From NCBI GenBank assembly GCA_020719045.1, contig DYQY01000007.1, positions 1 through 64,000 of the forward strand: a stretch of DNA of 64,000 bases. Direction: 5' to 3'. This DNA is from Candidatus Termititenax sp. (GTDB lineage Bacteria; Margulisbacteria; Riflemargulisbacteria; GWF2-35-9; DYQY01). Below, in pieces: positions 8,764 through 17,079 of this stretch; the stretch's first letter is position 1; every line of letters starts with the position of its first letter. A program made the position numbers and the translations under genes. A model generated the notes under the pieces. The model was not told the DNA's origin. It searched no databases and worked only from the letters and a program-made list of their open reading frames with translations.

Positions 8764-9081
8764 ATGCTTAATAATGAACAATTAGAAGAATTAATCCTTA
8801 AAATCAAACAAATCACCAATCCTGAATATATCTATTTATTTGGTAGTTATTCAACAAATTCACAAAAAAAAGATAGTGATATTGATATAGCTATCATAAA
8901 AAATGATATACCAAACAAAAAAGAGTTTATTATTAATTTAGAAAAAAAAATAATTTCACCAGATTATTCTGTAGATTTATTAGTTTTTTCTGAAAATGAA
9001 TTCCAATCTAAGTTATCACAAGGATGGAGATTATTAAAAGAAATAACAACCAAGGGAAAAATCTATTATGCAAAGCGATAA
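8764..9081 (+). CDS. MNT-type nucleotidyltransferase, antitoxin of a MNT/HEPN pair
   Basis: A 105-residue minimal nucleotidyltransferase. The fold signature is plain: LFGSYS followed by DSDIDIAII, giving the GSxx loop and the two catalytic Asp residues of the Pol-beta superfamily. In MNT/HEPN modules this protein neutralises the HEPN partner, in studied cases by adding AMP to it. The track start at TTG 8743 lies upstream of and across the TATAAT box, so the ATG at 8764 is chosen. The gene overlaps the HEPN gene by 14 bases, which supports a paired function. Confidence 0.85.
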   Translation: MLNNEQLEELILKIKQITNPEYIYLFGSYSTNSQKKDSDIDIAIIKNDIPNKKEFIINLEKKIISPDYSVDLLVFSENEFQSKLSQGWRLLKEITTKGKIYYAKR

Positions 9082-9445
9082 TACACCACAATATTGGAAG
9101 AATATTTCTACTCATGACATAGACACTGTTGAACTTTTATTAAGAGACAATGGTCACATAGACATAATTATCTATCACATGCATCAAGCAATTGAAAAAA
9201 TATTAAAAGGTCTAATTATTGCACAAGGTGAAGATATCCTTTTTATCCATGACTTAAAAAGACTTTATGCTATTCTATGTAGTGTTAATCAAAAATTTAT
9301 TGGACTTGAAGAAAAAATAATTAATCTTCAAATTTTTTATAAAGATTTAAGATACCCAATCTCTGATTCACTGGATGATTCAGACTTAGATTCTGCAAAA
9401 GATAGTTATGAATCTATCCTTTCTTTTTTGTTTGAAGATTTATAA
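9068..9445 (+). CDS. HEPN-domain protein, partner of the MNT protein
   Basis: A 125-residue all-helical HEPN protein. Recognisable blocks are YHMHQAIEKILKGLIIAQG, the HDLKRL helix and the LRYP motif typical of HEPN proteins paired with minimal nucleotidyltransferases. The Rx4-6H ribonuclease motif of toxic HEPN families is not evident, so RNase activity is uncertain; it may instead be a non-cleaving HEPN partner. Its start lies inside the MNT gene (14-base overlap). A hairpin terminator separates it from the convergent HigBA genes. Confidence 0.8.
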   Translation: MQSDNTPQYWKNISTHDIDTVELLLRDNGHIDIIIYHMHQAIEKILKGLIIAQGEDILFIHDLKRLYAILCSVNQKFIGLEEKIINLQIFYKDLRYPISDSLDDSDLDSAKDSYESILSFLFEDL

Positions 9446-9462
9446 AACTAACCCACTAAATG

Positions 9463-9486
9463 AAAAACCCTGTGGCAAGACCACAG
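9463..9486 (-). terminator. intrinsic terminator between convergent toxin-antitoxin units
   Basis: The stem CTGTGG/CCACAG with a five-base loop (9470-9486) is followed, read on the minus strand, by GGGTTTTTC. It therefore ends transcription of the minus-strand HigBA unit. On the plus strand the downstream run is only TTTTC, so it may also act, weakly, for the HEPN unit. Confidence 0.65.
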
Positions 9487-9495
9487 AGAATATTT

Positions 9496-9780
9496 TCATT
9501 TAAAAGATAACTCCAAAGTCTTCCCTAATGCTCGAGACACTTTTATTAGTGTTGACAATTTAACATCTTCACAATGCTTCTCAATCCTAGAAATAGCTGT
9601 TTTTTTTGTATGAACCTTTTCAGCAAGCTCTTCTTGCGACAAATTAGCCTTTGTTCGCTCTTCTTTTATCATTTCACCAATAACATGAAGTTTAAATTCC
9701 TCATATTCATCTTGATACTTATCAAATACTAAGGGATTAGTATTAATCTTCTCACTTTTGTATTGTTTATAAGTTTTCAT
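9496..9780 (-). CDS. HigA-type XRE-family antitoxin
   Basis: A 94-residue protein with a C-terminal helix-turn-helix: NLSQEELAEKVHTKKTAISRIEK, followed by the typical SRALGKTLELSF tail. The order toxin first, antitoxin second is that of HigBA modules. The start overlaps the end of the toxin gene by four bases. By family behaviour it should bind the toxin and repress the operon. Confidence 0.85.
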   Translation of the reverse strand: MKTYKQYKSEKINTNPLVFDKYQDEYEEFKLHVIGEMIKEERTKANLSQEELAEKVHTKKTAISRIEKHCEDVKLSTLIKVSRALGKTLELSFK

Positions 9781-10133
9781 TTTTCCACCTTCCTTTTTAA
9801 ATAGTCATTTTTTAATTTTTCAGCTAATGATATCTCATTCTTATCTATTTTCTGGCTCTTTTTTTGATAACCATTTGTTAAAATAATCAATTTATTTTTC
9901 TCCATAAATCCAAATAACCTATAAATATCACTTTTATTTTTTACTCTAATTTCCCAAATATTATCCGTATTTTGCAATTTCTTAAAAAATTTAACAGGAA
10001 CAATATCAAATTCTTCAACTAAATCAAAAACAAAAAATACCTTTTTTAAAACATCAGGCTGTAGGGAATCTAAAAATTCTTGAACAGGACAAACCCCATC
10101 TGTTCTTTCATAAAACAATATTTCTCTTTTCAT
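9777..10133 (-). CDS. HigB/RelE-superfamily toxin (phage Gp49-like)
   Basis: A 118-residue toxin. The ORF track begins 26 residues earlier, but the conserved domain starts at MKREILFYERTDG, and no ribosome binding site supports the longer form. The family pattern is seen in VQEFLDSL, a central IWEIRVKNKSDIYRLFGF strand pair carrying the basic residues, and LTNGYQKKSQKI. Such toxins cleave mRNA on the ribosome. Just upstream of the ATG lies TATAGTATATATAGC, which supplies a -10 box close to the start and is a candidate site for autoregulation. It overlaps the antitoxin gene by four bases. Confidence 0.85.
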   Translation of the reverse strand: MKREILFYERTDGVCPVQEFLDSLQPDVLKKVFFVFDLVEEFDIVPVKFFKKLQNTDNIWEIRVKNKSDIYRLFGFMEKNKLIILTNGYQKKSQKIDKNEISLAEKLKNDYLKRKVEK

Positions 10134-10338
10134 GCTATATATACTATACCCAATATTCCTAAAAGTAAACATGTAGGTTAACAATTGCAATAAAAAATCT
10201 AACACAAACAAAGCATTGATTAATTGTAATCAAGAACAACTAATGAAGAAGTAAAGAAAAACCTCTAATCTAAAAAACGTTGCCAATCCCGAGTGTAACG
10301 CTTAAACTTACTAATGAATAATCAATACAGAGGGATAA

Positions 10339-11124
10339 ATGGATTTAACTACTATTTTCGGTATTATTTCAGGGATAAGTCTAATTTTACTTGCTATATT
10401 TATTGATAGCGGACTTGGAATATTTATCTCAGTAACAAGTATATTAATCGTCGCTGGAGGCACAATAGCTGCCACGCTTATTAGTTATCCAATAGACGAA
10501 GTAATTAAAGTAATAAAAATAGCTGGCAAAGCTTTTTATGCAAACATTAAAGAGCCAACATTTCACATGATTGAACTGATAAATCTTGCGGGAACAGCAA
10601 AAAGAGAAGGTTTTCTACATTTACCCAATCATGCAAAAAAACTAAATGATTTTTTTATTTTAAAAGGCATACAAATGCTTGCTGATGGAATCCCCAGACA
10701 AGAAATAATCAGAGCATTAAATACCGAGATCACAATAATGCAATCACGTCACAAGCTTGGACGTGAAATATTCCAAGCAATGGGAGTATTTGCTCCTGCC
10801 TTTGGCTTAATAGGAACATTAATAGGACTAGTTCAAATGCTCTCTAACCTTAGCAATCCAAGTGCCCTCGGTCCTGGAATGTCAGTAGCAATATTAACAA
10901 CATTTTATGGTGCAGTACTTGCAAACCTTCTTTTTATACCATTAGCAAACAAACTTAAAAGAAGAAGCGAACAAGAATTCTTAATAATGCAGATATCAAA
11001 AGAAGCCATTTTAAGCATTCAAGCAAAAGAGTCTATTACCTTGCTTGAGGACAAGCTCTCTTCTTACATTTCTAGATCTTTGCAACAATCTTTAAAACGA
11101 AGCAAAAATAATAACAATGAATAA
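10339..11124 (+). CDS. motA: MotA, flagellar stator proton-channel subunit
   Basis: A 261-residue integral membrane protein with four transmembrane segments: two at residues 5-50, then a large cytoplasmic loop, then GVFAPAFGLIGTLIGLVQML and VAILTTFYGAVLANLLFIPL. The last two are the MotA/ExbB signature with the conserved Pro and Gly residues. With MotB it forms the ion-conducting stator that drives the flagellum. AGAGGG precedes the ATG. The upstream 120 bases contain TTGATT/AATCAA at 10216-10233 but no clear flagellar promoter. The gene overlaps motB by eight bases. Confidence 0.95.
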   Translation: MDLTTIFGIISGISLILLAIFIDSGLGIFISVTSILIVAGGTIAATLISYPIDEVIKVIKIAGKAFYANIKEPTFHMIELINLAGTAKREGFLHLPNHAKKLNDFFILKGIQMLADGIPRQEIIRALNTEITIMQSRHKLGREIFQAMGVFAPAFGLIGTLIGLVQMLSNLSNPSALGPGMSVAILTTFYGAVLANLLFIPLANKLKRRSEQEFLIMQISKEAILSIQAKESITLLEDKLSSYISRSLQQSLKRSKNNNNE

Positions 11125-11893
11125 GGAAGATGATTTAACAGACTCCCAGATGGATTTGCCTCCTGAAAGCGACGAAAAAGGAGCTGGATGGGAAGTAACC
11201 TTTGCAGACTTAATGACCCTCCTTCTAACCTTCTTCATCTTGCTTTACTCAATGTCAAAATTAGATGCAGATAAATACTTAGCTCTTGCTGGCTCTCTTA
11301 GAAAAACTCATGGAATAGAATCGAAAACAGAGCAAGGAGTAATTGTCTCTAAAGACATAGTTAAAAATTCTGATACATTTTCTTCTACAAATGATATTTT
11401 AAATAGTAAACTCGAAGAAATACTAAAAAATATTAACATTTTTATCTTCCAACACCAGCTACAAAATATGGTAAAAGCATACATTGACGAGAGAGGTGTT
11501 GTTATTAACATTTCCGATAGTATGCTCTTTAAAACAGGTGAGGACAATTTAACCTCTGAAAGCAGAATTATTCTTAACTATTTAATGGAATTATTTCAAA
11601 CATTCCCTTACCCTTTACTGATAGAAGGTCATACAGACAACACACCAATTAACACCGTAAGATTTCCATCTAACTGGGAACTGTCGACTAACCGTGCCTG
11701 CAACGTTATTAAATACTTTATTTCAAAAGGAATATCTCCGGACAGGCTATCAGCTGAAGGATTTGGTGAATACCGCCCAATCGCAAATAACGGAATTGAT
11801 TCAGGACGAGCAATGAACAGAAGAGTTGAAGTTGTGTTCAAGCGAGGCGGAATTATGAAAACACTCGAAGACGATGTTGAAACAGCTATCTAA
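11117..11893 (+). CDS. motB: MotB, peptidoglycan-anchored stator subunit
   Basis: 258 residues with the classic layout: a short cytoplasmic tail, GWEVTFADLMTLLLTFFILLYSM near residues 23-45 as the single transmembrane helix with the ion-carrying Asp in FADLM, a plug and linker, and a C-terminal OmpA/MotB peptidoglycan-binding domain (IEGHTDNTPI, NWELSTNRA, RAMNRRVEV). It anchors the stator to the cell wall. No other flagellar genes are in the window, so the rest of the apparatus must be elsewhere. Confidence 0.95.
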   Translation: MNKEDDLTDSQMDLPPESDEKGAGWEVTFADLMTLLLTFFILLYSMSKLDADKYLALAGSLRKTHGIESKTEQGVIVSKDIVKNSDTFSSTNDILNSKLEEILKNINIFIFQHQLQNMVKAYIDERGVVINISDSMLFKTGEDNLTSESRIILNYLMELFQTFPYPLLIEGHTDNTPINTVRFPSNWELSTNRACNVIKYFISKGISPDRLSAEGFGEYRPIANNGIDSGRAMNRRVEVVFKRGGIMKTLEDDVETAI

Positions 11894-11905
11894 ATAGGCT
11901 ATACT
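11877..11905 (+). promoter_or_regulatory. sigma70-type promoter at the end of motB
   Basis: TTGAAA at 11877-11882, a 17-base spacer, then TATACT at 11900-11905. The ATG of the following orphan gene begins nine bases later and no Shine-Dalgarno is present, so the transcript should be nearly leaderless. The -35 box lies inside the last codons of motB. Confidence 0.6.
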
Positions 11906-11914
11906 ACTCATACT

Positions 11915-12331
11915 ATGAATGATCAAAAAGTACAAAAATTCTTACAAAAAACATTAGATAACAACAGATATGTGAATTATCATTTATTACCTTTCAATTA
12001 TGAAGAACTAATAAAAAAAGACATCATCCAAGAGCAAATTATGAATATAATGAAAGCTCCTGAATCAGAACAAAACACAGAAAAAGACAGACTTCAAGCA
12101 ATTATCTATACAGAGCTATATAAACTTAAAACACCTATCGAAGACATCAAGGAATACTTCAGAAAAGCAATTTTAACTGATAAATTCAAAAATTATCTAG
12201 GTCAAGCTTTCAAATTTGGTTTAGATTTCAATAAGGACGAAAATCCTTACAAAACAACTTTTATACATCTAGCGCAATTTTTCGTAGCTGATATTTGCTA
12301 TGAATTTCTCTGGCACCTAGAAAACGAATAA
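11915..12331 (+). CDS. hypothetical protein
   Basis: A 138-residue, lysine- and glutamate-rich, probably helical cytoplasmic protein. I do not recognise it. Features are an N-terminal amphipathic stretch (NDQKVQKFLQKTLDNN), many charged residues, and an aromatic C-terminus (FVADICYEFLWHLENE). It has its own promoter and a terminator straight after the stop, so it is a single-gene transcript rather than part of motAB. Confidence 0.6.
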   Translation: MNDQKVQKFLQKTLDNNRYVNYHLLPFNYEELIKKDIIQEQIMNIMKAPESEQNTEKDRLQAIIYTELYKLKTPIEDIKEYFRKAILTDKFKNYLGQAFKFGLDFNKDENPYKTTFIHLAQFFVADICYEFLWHLENE

Positions 12332-12334
12332 ACT

Positions 12335-12359
12335 GTTAGTTGCACTAACTAGGCTTTTT
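12335..12359 (+). terminator. intrinsic terminator after the 138-residue orphan
   Basis: The stem GTTAGT-TGC-ACTAAC (12335-12349) begins three bases after the stop codon and is followed by TAGGCTTTTT, a short T-run in the right place. Confidence 0.65.
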
Positions 12360-12780
12360 AAAAGTAAACTTTTAGATTCTTTTATGTTAAGGCTTCATCG
12401 CTAGCCTTAACAATCCGCTAGGCACATGAAGCTTCATAGCTTAGTTTAATTAAAACTTATTACACTAACGGACAAATGCCGTCGCCTAAAGGCTTGGGAT
12501 AGTCACTAAGTTCATTCTTCACTAAGTGGACTATACTGCCTATCCTGGCTCAGTTGTCCTGAAAAATCGTCCTGATTTTTCTACGCTTCACTCGCTAACT
12601 TAAACTACAGCTCTTCTCGCACAGTGCCTATTTTTTCTAATGACACATAGGTTTATCCTGAAATATTTATTAATTGGAATGTATAAGGAAATTATATAAC
12701 CCTCTCCATCACAAAGATAACGGAGAGGGTGCTGACATTAAAATAAATTAGAAGTTGTCACTTATTCCAGCGGGAGAGGT
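12360..12780. other. 420-bp gene-free region rich in inverted repeats
   Basis: No ORF with a credible start lies here. It holds several inverted repeats: GTTAAGGCT-8 nt-AGCCTTAAC (12386-12411), the palindrome ATGAAGCTTCAT (12426-12437), GGATAG...CTATCC around 12500-12545, AAAAATC-gtcct-GATTTTT near 12565-12583, CCCTCTCC...GGAGAGGG (12700-12729) and AGAAGTT...AACTTCT (about 12751-12788). The base composition is less AT-rich than in nearby spacers. It may encode a structured RNA or be a dispersed element. I see no tRNA or known riboswitch motif. Confidence 0.4.
12700..12729 (-). terminator. probable terminator of the tyrS-TauE operon
   Basis: An eight-base perfect stem CCCTCTCC/GGAGAGGG with a 14-base loop, about 50 bases beyond the last stop of the minus-strand operon and followed on that strand by TTATATAATTT. 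The T-run is imperfect. Confidence 0.45.
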
Positions 12781-13122
12781 CTAACTTCTCCAGATTTTAT
12801 AAGCTATATAAACCATACTTAACCCAAATAGTTTTCTTAATATATCAACTGGTAGTATACTTGCCAAATAACTACCAACTAACGAACCTACTACAGCTGG
12901 AATTAAAAGCATCAAAATACCCTTAAGTTTAATCGCACCATACTTATAATAAATAAAAACACTTATTAATGATGCTGGAACTATCATAATCAGAGCTATG
13001 CTTTGAGCATAAAGCTGTCCATAACCTAAATAAAGCATTAATGGCACATAAATCGCAGCCGTCCCAACACCCATGAGACCTGAAATAAAACCACCTAAAA
13101 CTCCTGCCGCTAAAAATATCAT
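12781..13122 (-). CDS. half-size TauE/SafE transporter, C-terminal half
   Basis: 113 residues with about four membrane segments. It begins [21 protein letters not shown], which carries the GFxSGLxGxG signature of one TauE/SafE (DUF81) repeat; full proteins contain two such repeats and about 250 residues. The track start at 13236 is rejected because it runs through the upstream gene in another frame with non-membrane sequence. The ATG at 13122 overlaps the upstream TGA as ATGA, and AAGGA lies about ten bases before it. It is probably one of two subunits that together form an anion or sulfite exporter. Confidence 0.7.
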   Translation of the reverse strand: MIFLAAGVLGGFISGLMGVGTAAIYVPLMLYLGYGQLYAQSIALIMIVPASLISVFIYYKYGAIKLKGILMLLIPAVVGSLVGSYLASILPVDILRKLFGLSMVYIAYKIWRS

Positions 13123-13472
13123 ATAAAGAATATCCTTATTCCAGCATATAAAATGTACAAGGCAAAAATTTTCTTCAGAGAAGCAGTGTCTATCTTTTGA
13201 GCTATAACACTTCCCAAAAGTGCACCAAACAAACATCCAATAGTTAAAATTAAAACAATATCAAAATCTAGTTTTACAGAATAAAAAGAATAAGAAACAA
13301 ATCCAACTACTCCCAAAAGCATCATTAATAAAAACGATGTCCCTTGAGCCTCTTTTTGTGAATACTTCATCCAAAGAACCATGGCTGGAACCGTGACAAC
13401 ACCGCCACCAATGCCTAATAAACCTGAAAGAAAACCAGCTAAGCTACCAATAAGAACTAATTTCTTTACCAC
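13119..13472 (-). CDS. half-size TauE/SafE transporter, N-terminal half
   Basis: 117 residues with a start at GTG that overlaps the tyrS stop by seven bases. It has about four hydrophobic segments and its own repeat signature [13 protein letters not shown], with the longer Gly run seen in the first half of DUF81 transporters. It ends cleanly with GIRIFFI and its TGA overlaps the next ATG. The family exports sulfite, sulfonates or other small anions; the substrate here cannot be told. Either a fused ancestor was split neatly, or the two half-genes encode a natural heterodimer. Confidence 0.7.
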   Translation of the reverse strand: MVKKLVLIGSLAGFLSGLLGIGGGVVTVPAMVLWMKYSQKEAQGTSFLLMMLLGVVGFVSYSFYSVKLDFDIVLILTIGCLFGALLGSVIAQKIDTASLKKIFALYILYAGIRIFFI

Positions 13473-14641
13473 AACACCTTAAGAAATTTTCTTTTCCCAG
13501 CTTTAATTACCACTTCCTTGTCTTTCTCTAAAACAAAAAAAGGATCAGTAGCTTTCTCTCCATCTAAAGACACAGCTCCCTGCTCAAACAACCTCTTTAT
13601 CTCTTTGCTACTTGGAGCGATTTCAGCAACTTTCATAATATTCATTAAGGTTTTTTCTTCTAACTTTGATATGTTTAATTCTGGTATATCGTCTGGGATA
13701 TCTTTTTGTCTAAAAGCAGTAATAAAATATTCTTCCGCCTTATCTGCATCTTCTTTTGAATGATAAATACTAACAATAGTTTTACCTAAATCAACTTTAA
13801 AATCTCTTGGATTTACTGAACCATCCTTCATTTGCTTTTTCATATCTTCGATTTTTGAAGCTGGTACATCTGTAAGCAACTCAAAATACCTAACAATTAA
13901 CTCATCAGGAATAGACATTAATTTACCAAACATTTCGTTTGGAGAATCAGTAAGGCCTACATGATTACCTAAACTTTTACTCATTTTTTGAACACCATCT
14001 AGACCTTCAAGAATAGGCATCGTTAAAACTACTTGTGGTTTCTGACCATACTCCTTCTGAAGGTGTCTTCCAACTAATAAATTAAACTTCTGGTCTGTAC
14101 CACCCATCTCTATGTCTGCTTCAAGTGCAACAGAATCATATCCTTGCAATAACGGATATAAAAACTCATGAATACTAATTGATACATTATTCGTAAACCT
14201 TTTATTAAAATCATCTCGTTCAAGCATTCTTGCCACATTATACTTAGCTGTTAGCTTAACCATATCTTTAGCGGTAAGTTTACTAAGCCAAGAAGAATTA
14301 TAAACAACAGTAGTTTTGCTTCTATCTAACACCTTAAAAACTTGGTCCTGATATGTTTCAGCGTTCCTCTTCACGTCCTCTTCAGACAACTCTTTTCTGG
14401 TTTTTGATTTACCTGTTGGGTCACCAATCATCGCAGTAAAATCTCCAATTAAGAAAATAATCTCATGCCCCATATCCTGAAATATTTTAAGTTTTCTAAG
14501 AACAACAGTATGTCCTAGATGCAAATCTGGCGCACTTGGGTCAGCGCCCCATTTAACCTTCAACTTTCTTTTTGAAAGCAATAATTCTTTTAGATCTTCT
14601 TCGTTAATAACGTCAACAAACCCTTTATTTATACTTTCCAT
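13466..14641 (-). CDS. tyrS: tyrosyl-tRNA synthetase
   Basis: 391 residues, a complete class I enzyme that charges tRNA-Tyr. The HIGH-type motif is HLGHT at 41-45, the KMSKS motif appears as KMSKSLGNH, and the tyrosine pocket follows [15 protein letters not shown]-terminal S4 RNA-binding domain ([16 protein letters not shown]) closes the protein. AAGGA precedes the ATG. It heads the unit that continues into the two TauE half-genes and is divergent from the PBP gene. Confidence 0.95.
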   Translation of the reverse strand: MESINKGFVDVINEEDLKELLLSKRKLKVKWGADPSAPDLHLGHTVVLRKLKIFQDMGHEIIFLIGDFTAMIGDPTGKSKTRKELSEEDVKRNAETYQDQVFKVLDRSKTTVVYNSSWLSKLTAKDMVKLTAKYNVARMLERDDFNKRFTNNVSISIHEFLYPLLQGYDSVALEADIEMGGTDQKFNLLVGRHLQKEYGQKPQVVLTMPILEGLDGVQKMSKSLGNHVGLTDSPNEMFGKLMSIPDELIVRYFELLTDVPASKIEDMKKQMKDGSVNPRDFKVDLGKTIVSIYHSKEDADKAEEYFITAFRQKDIPDDIPELNISKLEEKTLMNIMKVAEIAPSSKEIKRLFEQGAVSLDGEKATDPFFVLEKDKEVVIKAGKRKFLKVLW

Positions 14642-14747
14642 CTAATATCCTTTTTGAAAAAACTCATTAACTAATATGTTCTCTTGTGATAATATATCAT
14701 CTGCTAAAAACTGACAATAAGCTCGTATTTAATGGAGGAAAAAGTAA

Positions 14748-16832
14748 GTGGTTTTTGAACGAAGAGTCCCATTATCTGTAGGAAAGAAACCAAAAAGTTT
14801 TTCCGGTAATCGTAAAAGCGGGAACAGTTATAGAAGTCACTTAAACAAAAGAAGAAACGAAAAAATTATAGCTTTAATTATGCAACTATTTTTAAAAGGC
14901 ACTGTTGTTGTAGCTGCTTTATCATTTTTACTTTTACTCTACATACTATTTTTATTAAAAACTTTACCCGATGTTAGGGTCATTGCTACTTTTGTTCCTA
15001 ATCAAACAACAAAAATTTACTCTGCTGATGGTGTTATCTTAGCTGACCTACATAAAGAAGAAAACAGAATTACTGTACCTTATTCTAAAATCTCAGGCAC
15101 CATGAAAAAGGCCGTTGTCGCAATGGAAGATGCTAGATTTTACGACCACCATGGCGTTGACCCAGTTGGTATTTTAAGAGCAATGACCGTTAATTTAATA
15201 AAAGGTAGTAAAGTTCAAGGTGCTAGTACTATTACACAACAATTGGCTAGAAATTTATTCCTTACCAAAAAGAAAAAGTTCTCACGTAAAATTGCGGAAG
15301 TTATTCTGGCAATTAGGATAGAACGTCACTATACAAAAGATGAGATTCTACATATGTACCTTAACCAAGTATATTGGGGGCACAACTCCTACGGCATAGA
15401 ATCAGCAGCGCTTCAGTACTTTAACAAAAGCGCATCAGAACTTACACTTGCTGAAAGCGCCATGCTAGTAGGTATGTTGCAAGCACCTGAACTGTACTCA
15501 CCGTACAGAAACTTAACAACAACACTTAAAAGAAAAGATATTGTGTTAAAAAGAATGCTAGATGTAAAACTCATTACAAGAAGCCAATATCTCGACGCAA
15601 AAAAACAACATATAACAGTATCTCCACGCAGAAAACTTAAATATAGAGCACCTTACTTTGTTCAAGAAGTAATTAACATCCTAGTAAGAATGTATGGAGA
15701 AGAAGAAGCTTATAATGGTGGGTTAAAAGTTTATACTCCTATCGTTTGGGAACTACAAAAAGAAGCAGAAGTAGCTGTTGATTGGGCTATTGCTGAAGGT
15801 ATTAATCAAAATCTAAACTTTAATCAAGCAGCTATGTTAGCAATTGACCCAAGAACAGGTCATATTTTAACGATGGTTGGTGGATATGATTTCCTAAACT
15901 TCCACTATAATAAAGTATTACATGCACGAAGACAGCCAGGTTCTGCATTTAAACCTTTTGTTTATCTTACAGCTTTATCAAGAGGCTTATCACCAGGAAC
16001 CATCATTGATGATTCACCTATAGTCTTTAATACCTTCCAAGGTCCATATGCCCCACAAAACTATGACAAAACTTTTGAAGGCAAAGTATCTATGCGTAAG
16101 GCATTAGAAAAATCTATCAATGTTGTTGCTATTAAACTAGTAAACATGGTTTCACCAGAAGCTGTTATTGCAACAGCTAGAAAGTTTGGCATCACAACAC
16201 CTTTAGGTCCATACATCTCTATTGCTCTTGGAACACATGAAGTTCAAATTATGGAACTTACTTCGGCATATGGTGCTTTTGCAACAGGAGGATTGCTTGC
16301 TAAACCAATTATGATAAAGAAAATAGAAGACAGAAACGGCATTGAACTTTACAACTCCAGACCTGAAATAACACGTGTATTTGACCAAGGACGTGTTTAT
16401 GCTTTAGTTGACATGATGAAAGGTGTTATTGATTATGGAACAGCTAAAAATGCAAAACTACCAAGGCCAGCTGCTGGTAAAACAGGAACAACAACAGACT
16501 ATAGAGATGCTTGGTTTATAGGTTTCGTACCTCAAATTGTGTGTGCTGCTTGGGTAGGAAATGACGACAACACCCCAACAAATAAAGTAGTTGGTGGATA
16601 CATACCAGCTCTAATGTGGAAACAATATATGAACACTGCCACACAGAAAGTTCCAAGACTTGATTTTCCTTCACCAAGTGGAATGGGTCACTGGGCAGGA
16701 CAGGAACCAAAGGAAAATAGTTTTTTAATCTCTGGTCAAGAACAAAAAAAGATCGATGAATCATCAGCATCCTCACCAGCAACTGGTGCTGACAATAGCC
16801 AAGATAACTGGGCAAACGAATTCGTTAACTAA
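14748..16832 (+). CDS. class A penicillin-binding protein (PBP1a type)
   Basis: A 694-residue bifunctional peptidoglycan synthase. A basic cytoplasmic tail of about 45 residues leads to one transmembrane helix (residues 47-70). The GT51 glycosyltransferase domain follows, with MEDARFYDHHGVD, GASTITQQLARN and RKIAEVILAIRIE. The transpeptidase domain has the active-site SAFK (in RQPGSAFKPF), SIN and KTGTT motifs. It polymerises glycan strands and crosslinks peptides in the periplasm. The start is GTG with GGAGG eight bases upstream. The C-terminal tail is Ser/Asn-rich and disordered. Confidence 0.95.
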   Translation: MVFERRVPLSVGKKPKSFSGNRKSGNSYRSHLNKRRNEKIIALIMQLFLKGTVVVAALSFLLLLYILFLLKTLPDVRVIATFVPNQTTKIYSADGVILADLHKEENRITVPYSKISGTMKKAVVAMEDARFYDHHGVDPVGILRAMTVNLIKGSKVQGASTITQQLARNLFLTKKKKFSRKIAEVILAIRIERHYTKDEILHMYLNQVYWGHNSYGIESAALQYFNKSASELTLAESAMLVGMLQAPELYSPYRNLTTTLKRKDIVLKRMLDVKLITRSQYLDAKKQHITVSPRRKLKYRAPYFVQEVINILVRMYGEEEAYNGGLKVYTPIVWELQKEAEVAVDWAIAEGINQNLNFNQAAMLAIDPRTGHILTMVGGYDFLNFHYNKVLHARRQPGSAFKPFVYLTALSRGLSPGTIIDDSPIVFNTFQGPYAPQNYDKTFEGKVSMRKALEKSINVVAIKLVNMVSPEAVIATARKFGITTPLGPYISIALGTHEVQIMELTSAYGAFATGGLLAKPIMIKKIEDRNGIELYNSRPEITRVFDQGRVYALVDMMKGVIDYGTAKNAKLPRPAAGKTGTTTDYRDAWFIGFVPQIVCAAWVGNDDNTPTNKVVGGYIPALMWKQYMNTATQKVPRLDFPSPSGMGHWAGQEPKENSFLISGQEQKKIDESSASSPATGADNSQDNWANEFVN

Positions 16833-16881
16833 CTCTATAAAACTGCAACTTTTCTATTAGTTCTACGAGAGTTGCATGTAG

Positions 16882-17079
16882 AGCAATGAGGCTCAATTTC
16901 TAAACGAGACACTATCACTAATTAATAGTCACAATTTATCTGTAAACTTCTTACAAACTAGTAAAGATATAAATAACCCAAATATAAACTATCTACGTGT
17001 TGTAATTGTTCCAACTAATGACGATCCTCGTCAAAACAAAGAAAACCTTAAAAAACTTATTGATTCACTTAGACCTTAG
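16882..17079 (+). pseudogene. start-less ORF remnant between PBP and prs
   Basis: 65 codons stay open and read like a real protein end, with VVIVPTNDDPRQNKENLKKL before a TAG that overlaps the convergent prs stop. No ATG, GTG or TTG exists in the frame and there is no ribosome binding site. It may be the 3' end of a decayed gene. The region just upstream carries TGCAACT...AGTTGCA, an inverted repeat after the PBP gene. The call rests on sequence character only. Confidence 0.3.

Noticed and set aside
10134-10211. Longer N-terminus of the HigB toxin
   Set aside because: It is hydrophobic, not part of the family, lacks a ribosome site and covers the likely promoter.
10261-10300. Possible sigma28 flagellar promoter (TAAA...CCGAGT) before motA
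   Set aside because: The -10 part does not match GCCGATAA and the spacing is only approximate.
8600-12780. Integron attC-like sites among the small accessory genes
   Set aside because: No RYYYAAC/GTTRRRY core pair of the right length was found and no integrase gene is present.
13119-13236. Longer N-terminus for the second TauE half (track start at 13236)
   Set aside because: The extra residues lie inside the first half in another frame, are not membrane-like, and the ATGA start at 13122 has a ribosome site.
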